From assembly GCA_027021365.1 (NCBI GenBank), contig JALUUM010000027.1, positions 310,001 to 374,000 of the forward strand: DNA of 64,000 nucleotides, in the 5' to 3' direction. Origin of the DNA: Spirochaetales bacterium. Lineage in GTDB: Bacteria > Spirochaetota > Spirochaetia > SZUA-6. The stretch's first letter is position 1. Every line of letters begins with the position of its first letter. A model generated the notes under the pieces. The model was given only the letters and a program-made list of their open reading frames with translations, searched no databases and was not told where the DNA came from. Below, in pieces: positions 1 to 9,610 of this stretch. Position numbers and translations under genes: made by a program.

Positions 1-1
1 G

Positions 2-373
2 ATCTTTAGAACGGATTCCCTCGTGTCGGGGATCCTCGATTTTAATGGTGCACATGCGGTATTCACCGTGGGAACACTCACCTTCCGTGAGCAGAAGGTA
101 TATATCCATGGTTCAACCGGGAGAATAACGGTCAATCTTCCCTTCAATGCGTATCCCGATGTACCACTAAGTTTGACCATTGCAACTTCTGTCGGACAGA
201 GGGATGTATTCTCGGGACCCGCAGATCAGTATGGCCTTGAATTCGAAGCCTTCTCACGTTCTGTAAGGGAAAATATACCGGTTCCCTATCCTCCCATCGA
301 TGCGGTAAACAATCTGAAGGTAATGGATGCTCTTTTTGGCTCGGAGAAATCGGGGAACTGGGAAAAAATTTAA
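2..373 (+). CDS. Gfo/Idh/MocA-family oxidoreductase, C-terminal part (5' end outside window)
   Basis: The reading frame is open from base 2, so the gene begins upstream of the window. The roughly 123 visible residues look like the C-terminal beta-sheet domain of NAD(P)-dependent sugar or cyclitol dehydrogenases of the Gfo/Idh/MocA family: alternating strands of the type 'GILDFNGAHAVFTVGT', a 'IHGSTGRITVNLPFNA' segment, and a final helix with 'IDAVNNLKVMDALFGS', the usual family ending. The NAD-binding Rossmann half and the catalytic Lys are not in view, so substrate cannot be assigned. A GTG at 23 is only an internal codon, not a likely start. The family call is fairly safe from the C-terminal pattern; everything more specific is open. 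Confidence 0.7.
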   Translation: MFRTDSLVSGILDFNGAHAVFTVGTLTFREQKVYIHGSTGRITVNLPFNAYPDVPLSLTIATSVGQRDVFSGPADQYGLEFEAFSRSVRENIPVPYPPIDAVNNLKVMDALFGSEKSGNWEKI

Positions 374-397
374 TCTATTATCTCGACTTCTCTCCAG

Positions 398-433
398 AAG
401 GCTATGTGATCCATTATTTTAATAGCCTTTTCC
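398..433 (+). terminator. weak terminator-like hairpin after the dehydrogenase
   Basis: An 8-bp perfect inverted repeat (AAGGCTAT at 398-405, ATAGCCTT at 422-429) with a 16-nt loop lies 25 nt after the stop codon and is followed by TTCC, not a long T run. It could end transcription of the dehydrogenase gene, but the stem is short. Confidence 0.3.
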
Positions 434-476
434 TTGGAACGAGGATAGTACCATGCGGTATCAGAATAAAGTTTCC

Positions 477-505
477 TTGACAAAGTGATTTCTTACTCAA
501 ATAAT
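477..505 (+). promoter_or_regulatory. sigma70-like promoter abutting the cyclase start codon
   Basis: TTGACA (477-482), a 17-bp spacer and AATAAT (500-505) match the -35/-10 consensus at 11 of 12 positions. The ATG of the cyclase is at 513, only 7 nt beyond the -10 box, and no Shine-Dalgarno sequence lies between, so transcription should begin at or next to the start codon. Confidence 0.6.
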
Positions 506-512
506 TGGTTTC

Positions 513-1931
513 ATGAATGAAGTACGCCCCATTACCCGCACCGTCAATCTGATAATCATACTCAGTCTCACTCTTGGTCTTGGCCTTACAATCGTCTATT
601 TTTCATACAATCAGAATGTTACCTTAAAAACAACTACAAGGGGAAATCTTCATCAGCAGGCCGATCTTCTCTACCAGTCGATAAAAAACGCCATGCTCCC
701 GGGTAATGCTCCGAATGCCGTTTCACTTTTCTCCGATATCAAGGATATAAACCCTTCATACGAGATAATGCTCTTCAGGGCACACGGAGTTCAGGCCTTC
801 TCCGACAATGCTACCATAGAAACGGTGAACAAGAACCTGGACCGGCAGAAATTCAAACTGCGCAGTTCCCCGCTAGAAAATGTGATAGATATCAGCGGGG
901 ATACGAGATTTAAAAATTCTGTTGCTCAGAGAAAAACGGTAGCCTTTGAAGCGTCCGAGAGTGGAAGGCACTTTTTCACAATATACAAGCCTCTCCTTAA
1001 TCTCCCAAAGTGTACCAAGTGCCATGGAAGTGATCATACCGTGCGTGGTGTAATCAAGATATCTTCAGACATCACCCCGGTACTGGACAAGCAGAGAATC
1101 AATCTAGCCATTTCCGGTCTGATTTTCATTGTCGTCGTTTTCATTTTAACGGTGATCCTGACCCGGTTCTTTCACAGAAAGATTATAAACCCTGTAAAGC
1201 ATATCGGTGAGGTATGTATCTCTGTTACCAATGGCAATTTCAGCAACAGGGTAAGTATCCCCAACAGGGATGAAATAGGTGTTTTGGGAGAAACGGTGAA
1301 CAGGATGGTCGAGGGCCTCTACGAGCGATTCCAGCTTTCCAAGTTTGTCTCCTCCTCCACCATTCAATCGATCAGAAATAAAGACAGGGGAGCAAGGGCC
1401 GAGATAGCGATTCTTTTCAGTGATATAAGGAGTTTTACCGCTTTTTCGGAGAACCTGCCCCCGGAGGAGGTTGTTGAAAGGCTCAATGGCATACTGAGTT
1501 TCCAGACGGATATTATTCACAGGAATGGCGGGGATGTGGACAAGTATGTCGGTGACGAGGTGGTGGCGCTTTTTTCAGGTGAGGAAAAGGAGTACAGGGC
1601 ATGTAAGAGCGCCCTGGAGATCCAGCAGGAGGTGGAGGCCGATGCCGGAAAGAGATTCGGCGGACTTCACCTCGGTATAGGAATAAATGCAGGCGAGGTT
1701 ATCCTCGGAATGATAGGTTCCGAAGAGCGGGCAGATTTTACTGTAATCGGTGATCACGTAAACTTTGCTTCACGGCTCTGTGATGCTGCAAAACCGGGGC
1801 AGGTTATAATATCGGAGAATATCTACAACATGGTGAAGGATAGGTTCAAATTGAGTTCGCCTTATAAGATAAAGGTGAAGGGCAAAGAAAACTACCAGAA
1901 GGTTTTCATTCTGGAAGAAAGAGTGGAGTGA
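513..1931 (+). CDS. Membrane adenylate cyclase with haem-c-type periplasmic sensor and HAMP domain
   Basis: A 472-residue class III nucleotide cyclase that should make cAMP in the cytoplasm under control of a periplasmic domain. Order: TM1 at about 12-30; periplasmic sensor 31-197 that resembles the DUF3365/Tll0287-like haem sensors and holds CTKCH at 167-171, a covalent haem-c site; TM2 about 198-218; HAMP about 219-270; cyclase domain about 290-470. Visible catalytic features are FSDIRSF and VGDE (metal-binding Asp), DKYVGD (Lys), DFTVIGD and VNFASRL (Asn/Arg), so the enzyme looks active. It overlaps no other gene and is followed after 4 nt by a P460-like lipoprotein, which suggests a redox, NO or hydroxylamine-type signal (inference). 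The start is supported by the TM position and the promoter directly before it; no RBS is visible. Guanylate cyclase activity cannot be excluded. Confidence 0.85.
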   Translation: MNEVRPITRTVNLIIILSLTLGLGLTIVYFSYNQNVTLKTTTRGNLHQQADLLYQSIKNAMLPGNAPNAVSLFSDIKDINPSYEIMLFRAHGVQAFSDNATIETVNKNLDRQKFKLRSSPLENVIDISGDTRFKNSVAQRKTVAFEASESGRHFFTIYKPLLNLPKCTKCHGSDHTVRGVIKISSDITPVLDKQRINLAISGLIFIVVVFILTVILTRFFHRKIINPVKHIGEVCISVTNGNFSNRVSIPNRDEIGVLGETVNRMVEGLYERFQLSKFVSSSTIQSIRNKDRGARAEIAILFSDIRSFTAFSENLPPEEVVERLNGILSFQTDIIHRNGGDVDKYVGDEVVALFSGEEKEYRACKSALEIQQEVEADAGKRFGGLHLGIGINAGEVILGMIGSEERADFTVIGDHVNFASRLCDAAKPGQVIISENIYNMVKDRFKLSSPYKIKVKGKENYQKVFILEERVE

Positions 1932-1935
1932 CCAT

Positions 1936-2454
1936 ATGAAGCACAGGATTTTTCTGACAGTGATTGCTATATCTTTAATTTTCATATCCTCCTGTAAAAA
2001 AAAAGAAGTCAAGCAACTGGTGCCAGATGATTACAAGGGTTGGGCGATGACAGCCACTGAATTGACATACCCAATACCCGGGCACGAGAGCCATTACAGG
2101 CAGATTTTCATAAACAAGATCGGTGAAAATGTAAAAATCGAAAAGAAAAACGGAAGGGTATATTACGACTATCCAAGGGGAACCATTATTGTCAAAGAGA
2201 TATATCCCACCCTGGAGCCAAAGAAGGGTGACAAACCTATTAGCCTTTCGGTGATGATAAAGGACCCGGATAATCCCCTCTCGAGAGACAAGTGGCTATG
2301 GATCGTGAAGAACTTGAAGACCGGAAAGGAAAAGGTTATCGATTACGAGTTCTGTTTCGACTGTCATGCCAATGCCAACGAACCGTACCCCTATGGCGAT
2401 GGGAACAAGAACGGAGATTTCAGGGATTATGTCTATTTCCCGTATAGGAAATAA
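1936..2454 (+). CDS. Cytochrome P460-like c-type haem lipoprotein
   Basis: A 172-residue exported protein. Residues 1-19 form a signal peptide ending in the lipobox ISSC (Cys20), followed by a Lys-rich stretch, so it is probably a lipoprotein. The mature part carries the features of the cytochrome P460 family: 'DDYKGW' near the N terminus, an extended beta-sheet core, and a single CFDCH haem-c site near the C terminus (140-144) followed by 'ANEPYPYGD'. Known P460 proteins bind a modified haem c and act on hydroxylamine or NO; whether the cross-linking Lys is present cannot be judged here. It is translated directly behind the cyclase (4-nt gap), so the two are one transcript. It may present or remove the ligand sensed by the cyclase; that link is inferred from context only. 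Confidence 0.75.
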   Translation: MKHRIFLTVIAISLIFISSCKKKEVKQLVPDDYKGWAMTATELTYPIPGHESHYRQIFINKIGENVKIEKKNGRVYYDYPRGTIIVKEIYPTLEPKKGDKPISLSVMIKDPDNPLSRDKWLWIVKNLKTGKEKVIDYEFCFDCHANANEPYPYGDGNKNGDFRDYVYFPYRK

Positions 2455-2516
2455 CAATTCGGAAAGCAACAACCAAGAAAAGATCAGATGAAATCCGAGA
2501 CTCAATAATTTGATAT

Positions 2517-5171
2517 TCAGGTTTCTGAAAATATCTTGATATAGTGTTCTACCTTTTCGAGATTTACCTTTAATCTCTCCAGTTTTTCCCTCTCTCCCGC
2601 TATTACCGCCTTGGGTGCTTTTTGCAGGAAGGCTTTGTTCTCGAGCTTACCCCTGGACCTCGAGATATCCTGCTTGAGCTTGTTTCGGGTCTTCTTTAAC
2701 CTCTCCATCTCACGGGGAATATCGATCAATCCTTCAGTGGCAATGAACACCTCGAAACCGTTTCCCATGGCAGGGAGTGCATTCCTTATCTCTCCCTTTC
2801 TCTCCTTTTCTATGGCTAGATTCTCGACACCCGCCAATAGCTTTATATGGGGGCTGAACTGTTCGAAGATTTCCTCCACTTTTCCATTCCCCTGCACTAT
2901 GACCGTGGCATTCACCTTTTTTTCGGGAGCTATTGTAAACTCGCTTCTTATCGTCCTTATAGCCCTTGTAAGCTCCATCACGTAACCGAATCTTTTCTCT
3001 GTTCCATTGTCTCTACGGCCAGGGGAAAAGGAGGGGTATCGTGCCCTTATTATGCTGAAATCATGCTCCGGGAGCTTCTGATATATCTCCTCTGTTATGA
3101 AGGGTAGAAAGGGATGCAGTAACCTCAATGATTCCTCGAGAATGTCAAGGAGAAGCGTTGCTATCCTATCCTTCTCCCTCTCATCCTCGGAGTAGAGGGA
3201 AAGCTTTGACAGCTCTATGTACCAGTCGCAGAAATCGTTCCAGAAGTACTCGTAAACGGCAGAGGAGGCGTCGTTGAACCTGTAGGTTTCGAAGGCATCC
3301 TCCACTCTCTTTGCCGCCTCGTTGAGCCTGTGGTATATCCACCTGTCCGTATCGGTAAGTTCAACATCTTCGATATTCATGAGATTTCTTCCCTCGAGAT
3401 TCATCAGAATGAACCTCGATGCATTCCAGACCTTGTTTGCAAATTTGGAACCCATTTTGAAGGTTTCCCTGTCAAGGAGTATGTCCTGGCCCTGTACCGC
3501 GAGAAAGGCAATGGTAAATTTAAAGGCATCGGCTCCGTACATGTCCACAATCTCTATCGGATCTATGCCGTTGCCAAGGGACTTGGACATCTTCCTTCCC
3601 AGTTTGTCCCTTACAAGTCCATGTATATAAACATCCCTGAATGGAGCTTCTTTCATGAATTCCATTCCCATCATTATCATTCTCGCCACCCAGAAGAAAA
3701 TGATATCGTAGCCTGTCACTAGAACGGAGGTGGGATAGTAGAGCTGAAGATCCCTGGTCTTTTCAGGCCATCCGAGTGTGGAGAAGGGCCAGAGAGCCGA
3801 TGAGAACCATGTATCCAGTACATCACTGTCCTGGAAGATGTCGCTGCTTCCGCAGTGAACACATGTATCGGGATCCGTTCTGGAAACCGTCATTTTACCG
3901 CATGTATTGCAGTACCATACGGGAATTCTGTGTCCCCACCAGAGTTGCCTGGATATACACCAATCCCTGATATTGTTCAGCCAGTGGGCGTATGTGTTCT
4001 CCCATTTTTTTGGAAAGAAACGAACATCACCCCTCTTCCATACCTCGAGGGCCTTTTCAGCAAGGGGTTTCATTTTCACGAACCACTGGGTGGAGAGGTA
4101 CGGCTCTATGGGAGTATGGCACCTGTAACAGTGGCCTACCTGGTGGACATGCTTTTCTTCCTTTATAAATAGCCCCTGTTCCTTCAGATCCTCTACGATT
4201 AATTTTCTCACCTCCATTATCGTAAGGCCGCGATACCTCTCCGGGACGTTTTCACCTAATGTGCCATCCGTATTAAGGATATTTATCTGCTCCAGGTTGT
4301 GTCGCTTACCGATCTCATAGTCATTCGGATCATGTGCCGGAGTAACCTTGACGGCACCGGAACCGAATTCCATATCTACATATGAATCCGTGATTATCGG
4401 TATCTTTCTTCCCGTCAGGGGAAGATCCACCGTTTTACCCACAAGCGATTGGTACCTCTTGTCCTTTGGGTTCACAGCCACTGCCGTATCACCGAGCATG
4501 GTTTCCGGACGTGTCGTGGCGATTGGTATCTTTCCCGAACCATCGGATAGCGGGTAGTAGTAATGATACATCTTGCCTTCGACTTCCGTATGCTCTACCT
4601 CGTCATCGGAGAGGGCGGTGCCGCAGGAGTAACACCAGTTTATCAGGTAGTTTCCCCTGTATATCAGACCCTTTTCGTACAGTGAAACGAATACCTCTCT
4701 CACTGCCCTGGAAAGTCCCTCGTCCAGGGTGAACCTTTCCCTGTCCCAGTCACAGGAGGCCCCTATCCTCTGAAGCTGCTCGGTTATTATCCTGTGATGT
4801 TCCTCCTTAACCTTCCACGTTTCCTTGATAAACTCTTCCCTGCCAATTTTCTCCTTGGAAAGTCCCCTCTCCCTCAACCTGCGCTCGACGACATTCTGCG
4901 TAGCGATCCCCGCATGGTCGGTTCCCGGTACCCAGAGTGTCGGTTCTCCCTTCATCCTGTGGTACCTTACAAGGATATCCTGAAGGCTGTTATTAAGGCC
5001 ATGGCCCATGTGAAGCACACCCGTAACATTTGGCGGAGGAATCACTATGGTAAAAGGTTTCCTGTTGATATTTTCCACCGGCGCAAAGAGTTTGTTATCC
5101 ATCCAGAATTTATATATTCTTTTTTCGTAGTCCCTGGGGTTAAAAGCCTTTGCAAGTTTTATCGCCTTCAT
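2517..5171 (-). CDS. valS: Valyl-tRNA synthetase
   Basis: An 884-residue class I aminoacyl-tRNA synthetase that charges tRNA-Val in the cytoplasm. The signature 'PPPNVTGVLHMGHGLN' holds HMGH at residues 54-57; KMSKS is at 527-531; the editing domain (about 200-340) has 'TTRPETMLGDTAVAV' and a 'GTDHAGIATQ' loop near residue 83. Zinc-ribbon-like Cys pairs lie near 180-192 and 431-444. The last 70 residues are rich in Lys, Glu and Leu and form the typical ValRS C-terminal coiled coil. Length and domain order match the bacterial family. It is convergent with the P460 gene (62-nt gap holding nothing recognisable). Its 5' leader is short (about 90 nt) and has no T-box features. Confidence 0.98.
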   Translation of the reverse strand: MKAIKLAKAFNPRDYEKRIYKFWMDNKLFAPVENINRKPFTIVIPPPNVTGVLHMGHGLNNSLQDILVRYHRMKGEPTLWVPGTDHAGIATQNVVERRLRERGLSKEKIGREEFIKETWKVKEEHHRIITEQLQRIGASCDWDRERFTLDEGLSRAVREVFVSLYEKGLIYRGNYLINWCYSCGTALSDDEVEHTEVEGKMYHYYYPLSDGSGKIPIATTRPETMLGDTAVAVNPKDKRYQSLVGKTVDLPLTGRKIPIITDSYVDMEFGSGAVKVTPAHDPNDYEIGKRHNLEQINILNTDGTLGENVPERYRGLTIMEVRKLIVEDLKEQGLFIKEEKHVHQVGHCYRCHTPIEPYLSTQWFVKMKPLAEKALEVWKRGDVRFFPKKWENTYAHWLNNIRDWCISRQLWWGHRIPVWYCNTCGKMTVSRTDPDTCVHCGSSDIFQDSDVLDTWFSSALWPFSTLGWPEKTRDLQLYYPTSVLVTGYDIIFFWVARMIMMGMEFMKEAPFRDVYIHGLVRDKLGRKMSKSLGNGIDPIEIVDMYGADAFKFTIAFLAVQGQDILLDRETFKMGSKFANKVWNASRFILMNLEGRNLMNIEDVELTDTDRWIYHRLNEAAKRVEDAFETYRFNDASSAVYEYFWNDFCDWYIELSKLSLYSEDEREKDRIATLLLDILEESLRLLHPFLPFITEEIYQKLPEHDFSIIRARYPSFSPGRRDNGTEKRFGYVMELTRAIRTIRSEFTIAPEKKVNATVIVQGNGKVEEIFEQFSPHIKLLAGVENLAIEKERKGEIRNALPAMGNGFEVFIATEGLIDIPREMERLKKTRNKLKQDISRSRGKLENKAFLQKAPKAVIAGEREKLERLKVNLEKVEHYIKIFSET

Positions 5172-5263
5172 TCTTATCCCTATTACCTGTTTATACTATT
5201 GAAATACGAACCAGAATAGTAACAGAAAAGCACCGTTTAGGCAAGAAAACTTCGATGCACAGG

Positions 5264-8200
5264 CTATGAGACGAACTTCTTCACCTTTTCCTTTTTACTT
5301 CTATCCACCGTTGTGTACTTGAGGTACGGAGCTATATTTGTGTTCTTGTATTCCGTTGTACCATCGTATGTTATGGTCAATACCGGCACACCCGTGAGTC
5401 TCTCTATGTCCTTGGCCATTGCCTCCGTTATCAGAGAGGGGCAACAGAATGTTGGATTGGCCTGAACGAAAAGCCGGATATCGGGATGAACTTTCAGAAG
5501 GTGGAATATCTTCAGAATATTGTCGTAGGATTCACCGGTGTGCTCTATCAGTATGCCGAAACGTTTCAGTTTTTCCTCACTGTCGCTTCCGTTGAAATCA
5601 GGCATGGGTCCGAGATACTTTTCGAAGTAAGAGTAGTACCGGTTTTCCAGGAGCTTCATCGATGCAAGGAGCGGTTTGTTCTTTATCAGCTCGAGGTAGT
5701 ATCCTTCCCTCTGCCATCTCTTGAAGTAGGCATCTGCAATGATCTTTACATATTCGTTGTACGGGGTGGTTACCACTTCGCCGCCTGCATCCTCGATGGC
5801 ATATATTAATCCCTGGTTGAATATTTCGTTGTCTCGGACGAAGAGATCGCCGAATATGGCAACCTTTGGCCTTTTTCCGGTTCTCCTTGGTATCGAATCG
5901 AAGTAACTTACCACCGTTTTCAGGGCATCCTCTTTTGTGGTCTCTCCGAGGAATGCTCTTTCGAGAATCTTTACCGATTTTTCGATAGCTCTGTCGGTAT
6001 CTCCTCTGTTTATTTCGTATGGTCTTATCTTGCAACCAAGGCGTCTTAGCATACCGCCGAACATGTAGGCGAAATATGCATTTATAGTCGTTTTGACTGA
6101 AATTTCCGTAAAGGCAAAATCACCTGTATATACTCCCGCCTTTCCCATCTCCCGGCTGTGAGCCTCGAGAAGGCTCTTTATGAAGAAAGGATACATGGAG
6201 AAATTACATGGCAGGTCTGACCTGGGCATCCAGAGGAGTGTCTTTTCCGGCTTCAGATTGTATTTTTCAATGGTCTCTATCATTTCACCGGCAATGATAT
6301 TGAGCGGGATACACTGATTGGTGTTGAGTTTCATTCCCTTCTGGATGGTGAGTTGTGTCTCTTCCATGAGGATCGTATCTATACCTTCCCTTCTTAAGTT
6401 TGCCGCAAGGAGGGGAGTGGTAAGCGGGTCCCAGTTGGGAAAGATCAATGTTTTCCCCGAAATCGATGTTTCGTTTCTGGGATTTACAGGCAGAGTGTCC
6501 CTGACATCGGCAGGTTTTTTGGCAGAGTTTCTGTGGTTCCTGAAAGCCCTGATTGCCGCCTCTATCCTTGTTTCGTATCCGACATTCGAGTCATGGTCGT
6601 CCAACTGGAGTATCAGGTATGGCTTGCCCTTCGAATCCATTATTCTCTTGAAATACTCGATTACGAATGAATCCGGTGAACACTTGAAGGAAGTGACCAG
6701 TACGGGGTAGAGTTTATCATCCTCTGCAATTCTTGCCGCCGTTTCCAGCATCTTGGATGCATAGTGCCATTGAAAAGCCTTCAGTAGCGGGCTTATCTCG
6801 CTGGTATCATTGTAATCCGCCGGTATCATATCCTGATAGAAGGTTTTGATACCAAGGGATGTAATAATATCTGGTATGCCCTTGTTCATTACGGGGGAGA
6901 GGATTGTGTACGGGCGTCCGACAAGAACTACGGCGAGTTCCTCCACATCCTTCATCTGGCGGTGGAAAGTATCATTCAGGAGTCTCGTCCGTTTCGTATA
7001 CCATGAGAGGGCTTCATCGAAAGCCTTTTCTATTTCACCGAATCTGAACATACCGGGAAACAGCCGATCGAGTTCCTTGAAGAGTTGTATTTTCGAATGT
7101 TGTACCCCGTCCTGATGATTGATCAGCGGCATTATGCACCTTTCGGAGAGGCCATCCTCGATTCGTGATGCCAGTGCCGGGCTGTACTGTGTATAGTAGC
7201 AGTAGTACCTGTTGGTGTCTTTTGGTTTCACACGCGACTCCAGGTAGTAGGGGAGAAAGATGTAATCTGCCCTTTCTGCGAGGTGCTTTACGTGTCCGTG
7301 CATTGCCGACATGGGTGCGCAGAACTCTGCACCGGCAAGGCTCTTTCCAATCTTTACGGCATCCTTGAAAGTCTCCGATGTAATCGTTTTGATTCCCAGT
7401 TTTTCGAAGAAGTAACGCCATAGGGGAACCTCGTCGAACAGGTGTAGGGAAGCGGGTATTCCTACTGTGATTCCCCTGGCATATACAGGGGGTGTAATGT
7501 CCTTTGGCAATCTGAATATTTTTTTTCTTTCCCCGAGGAGGTCAAAACCGCTCTTGTTCCCGTTTACATAATGCTTTACATCGTAGTCCCTTCCACAGAG
7601 GAAGCCGTAGGCAACCTTCTCTCCCTTTACCGTTGCTATCCTGATTCTGCAGTGATTGTTGCAGAGATTACAGATTTCAGTCTCCACGGGAATCTCTTCC
7701 CTGTAGAGTTCAATCCCCTTGAATGCAGAGCGGTAACGGATTCTTTCTTCTTCATTCAGTTTCCTGTCGGTCAGTTCTCCTTCCAGCAGGTATAGGGCAA
7801 CGCCCATTGCTCCTGTAAGGTGGCAGTACTTGGAAACGAAGATGGGCTTTCCTAGCTTCTGTTCGAAGGCTGCAACGAGAGCCTTGTTCTTGGCTGTGGC
7901 ACCCTGAAAACAGACATGTTCCCCGATGCTTGCCTCCCTGGCAACCTTCTGCAGGTAGTTCTCTCGTACCGAGAAGAGAGCCGCGGCAAGGATCTCGTTG
8001 GTCGAGTAGTCCTGGTTGAGGTAGTTGTTGATATCGCGTTCCATGAAGACGGTGCACCTGTCACTGGCAAGAGGAGCTTCCACACCGATGGCCCTGGAAG
8101 AGTACTGGAGGAGGGGGCAACCTAGCCGGTTGGCCTGTTCTTCTATGAAACTGCCCGTTCCGGCAGCACAGACCGTATTCATCTGGGAGAATGTTACCAT

Positions 8201-9577
8201 TCCGTTTCTCATGGTGGTAAACTTTGCATCCTGGCCGCCAATCTCTATTATGGTATCAGTTTCAGGATTCAAATCGTAGGCTGCCTTCGCATGGGCGGAT
8301 ATTTCATCGAGGATAAGGTCTGCCCCGATTATCTTTCCTATGAATTTCCTGCCGGAGCCCGTTGTTCCAACACCTAAAAAGTTAAAGTGGACATTCCTGT
8401 TCTTTTCTATGCTGTCTATACATTCGAAGATAGATTGTACCGCAGCAAGGGGATTCCCGGCTGTTCTCAAGTAGAAACCTGCAACAACCTCTTTCGACGA
8501 GTCCATTATCATTGCCTTCGTGCTGGTTGAACCTATATCGATTCCGAGGTAAGAATCAATTTTACCCCTGCCTTCGATATCCGGATAGATATCCACCTCC
8601 ACCGGGTTTTCCCTGAATTTATCGGGTAGTTCCCTTGCCGGATAGTACCTGTAACTCTCAAAGCTGGAAAAGTCAGGATACTTTGAATATTTCAGTTCGA
8701 GGGGATTGTAGAAATACTCTCTTTTCCTGTTCTCCGGTATCATGATGTCGGAGAGTTTTCTATATTTTTCACCTAAGGGTGAAGCGAGTTCGACTTCTTC
8801 CAGAAATGTCAGCGCGGCGCCAATAGCAGGAAACAGGTGAGACAGAGGATGGATGATGATATCTGTATCCAGAATCCTGTTTAGGTGTCTTACGACCGCC
8901 TTGTTCAAGGCAACTCCGCCTGTCATCAGGATGGGAAAAGATACCTCCTCGCCTGCAAAGAGCGTATCGGCGATGTTCCTTGCAAGTCCAAGGCAGAGGC
9001 CGTCACATATCGCCTCCAGGCTGTAACCCTCCTGCTGGGCATGAATGAGGTCGGTTTTTGCAAAGACGGCACAACGTGATGCAATGTGAGGAATATCCTC
9101 CCTGTTGTTCAATGCGGTACTGCTTAGCTCCTCTACATCTTTCAGGTTAAGACGCCTTGCCTGTTGCTCGAGGAAACTGCCAGTCCCGGCTGCACAGGAA
9201 GAATTTGTTTTCAGTTTCCTGTAATTACCATCCCCGTCGAATACGATCAGCCCGAATTTTTCTGCACCTACCGTCAGAATGGTACCAAGTCTCTCGTAGT
9301 AATGCCTGGAAGATGCTATGGTGGCTATCTGGGGATCGATACCGTACTTCTCCCTGAAAATATCGGGACTGTTTGTGGTGTATGCCACACCCCTGACTCC
9401 ATTGATGTCGTATTTGTCGAGAATTTCTGTAAGTTTTTCCCTTATTCTGCCCATATGGGGAGTGTACGTGAATTCTCTGACTTCTCCGCTATTATCAAGC
9501 TTGACTACGGAGAGATACGAAGAACCCACGTCTATCCCGAGAATGTAATTACCGCTCTTGATCCTTTTTTCTCTCAT
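5264..9577 (-). CDS. Giant fused acyl-CoA dehydratase activase (BadF/HgdC-type ASKHA x2, DUF2229, HgdB-like tail)
   Basis: A 1437-residue protein of the family annotated as 2-hydroxyglutaryl-CoA dehydratase activator or 'acyl-CoA dehydratase activase-related'. Two ASKHA ATPase modules are visible: one starting near residue 13 (GIDVGSS) and one near 343 (GIDIGSTSTKA). Each has the 'CAAGTGSF' motif whose Cys holds the interfacial 4Fe-4S cluster in activases. A Cys cluster follows near 650 (CNLCNNHC), then a DUF2229 region ('EFCAPMSAMHGHVKHL') and a C-terminal part with 'NPTFCCPS' and 'GVPVLTITYDGT' resembling dehydratase subunits. Known activases inject an electron into a 2-hydroxyacyl-CoA dehydratase with ATP; the physiological role of the large fused form is not established. 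It lies 33 nt behind a TetR gene, probably in one operon. No dehydratase subunit genes are in the window. Confidence 0.85.
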   Translation of the reverse strand: MREKRIKSGNYILGIDVGSSYLSVVKLDNSGEVREFTYTPHMGRIREKLTEILDKYDINGVRGVAYTTNSPDIFREKYGIDPQIATIASSRHYYERLGTILTVGAEKFGLIVFDGDGNYRKLKTNSSCAAGTGSFLEQQARRLNLKDVEELSSTALNNREDIPHIASRCAVFAKTDLIHAQQEGYSLEAICDGLCLGLARNIADTLFAGEEVSFPILMTGGVALNKAVVRHLNRILDTDIIIHPLSHLFPAIGAALTFLEEVELASPLGEKYRKLSDIMIPENRKREYFYNPLELKYSKYPDFSSFESYRYYPARELPDKFRENPVEVDIYPDIEGRGKIDSYLGIDIGSTSTKAMIMDSSKEVVAGFYLRTAGNPLAAVQSIFECIDSIEKNRNVHFNFLGVGTTGSGRKFIGKIIGADLILDEISAHAKAAYDLNPETDTIIEIGGQDAKFTTMRNGMVTFSQMNTVCAAGTGSFIEEQANRLGCPLLQYSSRAIGVEAPLASDRCTVFMERDINNYLNQDYSTNEILAAALFSVRENYLQKVAREASIGEHVCFQGATAKNKALVAAFEQKLGKPIFVSKYCHLTGAMGVALYLLEGELTDRKLNEEERIRYRSAFKGIELYREEIPVETEICNLCNNHCRIRIATVKGEKVAYGFLCGRDYDVKHYVNGNKSGFDLLGERKKIFRLPKDITPPVYARGITVGIPASLHLFDEVPLWRYFFEKLGIKTITSETFKDAVKIGKSLAGAEFCAPMSAMHGHVKHLAERADYIFLPYYLESRVKPKDTNRYYCYYTQYSPALASRIEDGLSERCIMPLINHQDGVQHSKIQLFKELDRLFPGMFRFGEIEKAFDEALSWYTKRTRLLNDTFHRQMKDVEELAVVLVGRPYTILSPVMNKGIPDIITSLGIKTFYQDMIPADYNDTSEISPLLKAFQWHYASKMLETAARIAEDDKLYPVLVTSFKCSPDSFVIEYFKRIMDSKGKPYLILQLDDHDSNVGYETRIEAAIRAFRNHRNSAKKPADVRDTLPVNPRNETSISGKTLIFPNWDPLTTPLLAANLRREGIDTILMEETQLTIQKGMKLNTNQCIPLNIIAGEMIETIEKYNLKPEKTLLWMPRSDLPCNFSMYPFFIKSLLEAHSREMGKAGVYTGDFAFTEISVKTTINAYFAYMFGGMLRRLGCKIRPYEINRGDTDRAIEKSVKILERAFLGETTKEDALKTVVSYFDSIPRRTGKRPKVAIFGDLFVRDNEIFNQGLIYAIEDAGGEVVTTPYNEYVKIIADAYFKRWQREGYYLELIKNKPLLASMKLLENRYYSYFEKYLGPMPDFNGSDSEEKLKRFGILIEHTGESYDNILKIFHLLKVHPDIRLFVQANPTFCCPSLITEAMAKDIERLTGVPVLTITYDGTTEYKNTNIAPYLKYTTVDRSKKEKVKKFVS

Positions 9578-9610
9578 GCCTGTCTCCGCTCCTCGTCGTA
9601 TTAGGGGTTA

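Noticed and set aside
1146..1520. Minus-strand open frames inside the first cyclase (1146-1520, 1575-1757) as genes
   Set aside because: They lie antisense within a clear domain-bearing gene and have no ribosome site or family pattern.
5172..5263. T-box or other amino-acid riboswitch before valS
   Set aside because: The leader is only about 90 nt and lacks a specifier-loop stem and a T-box sequence. The same holds for glnS, which has only the simple hairpin.
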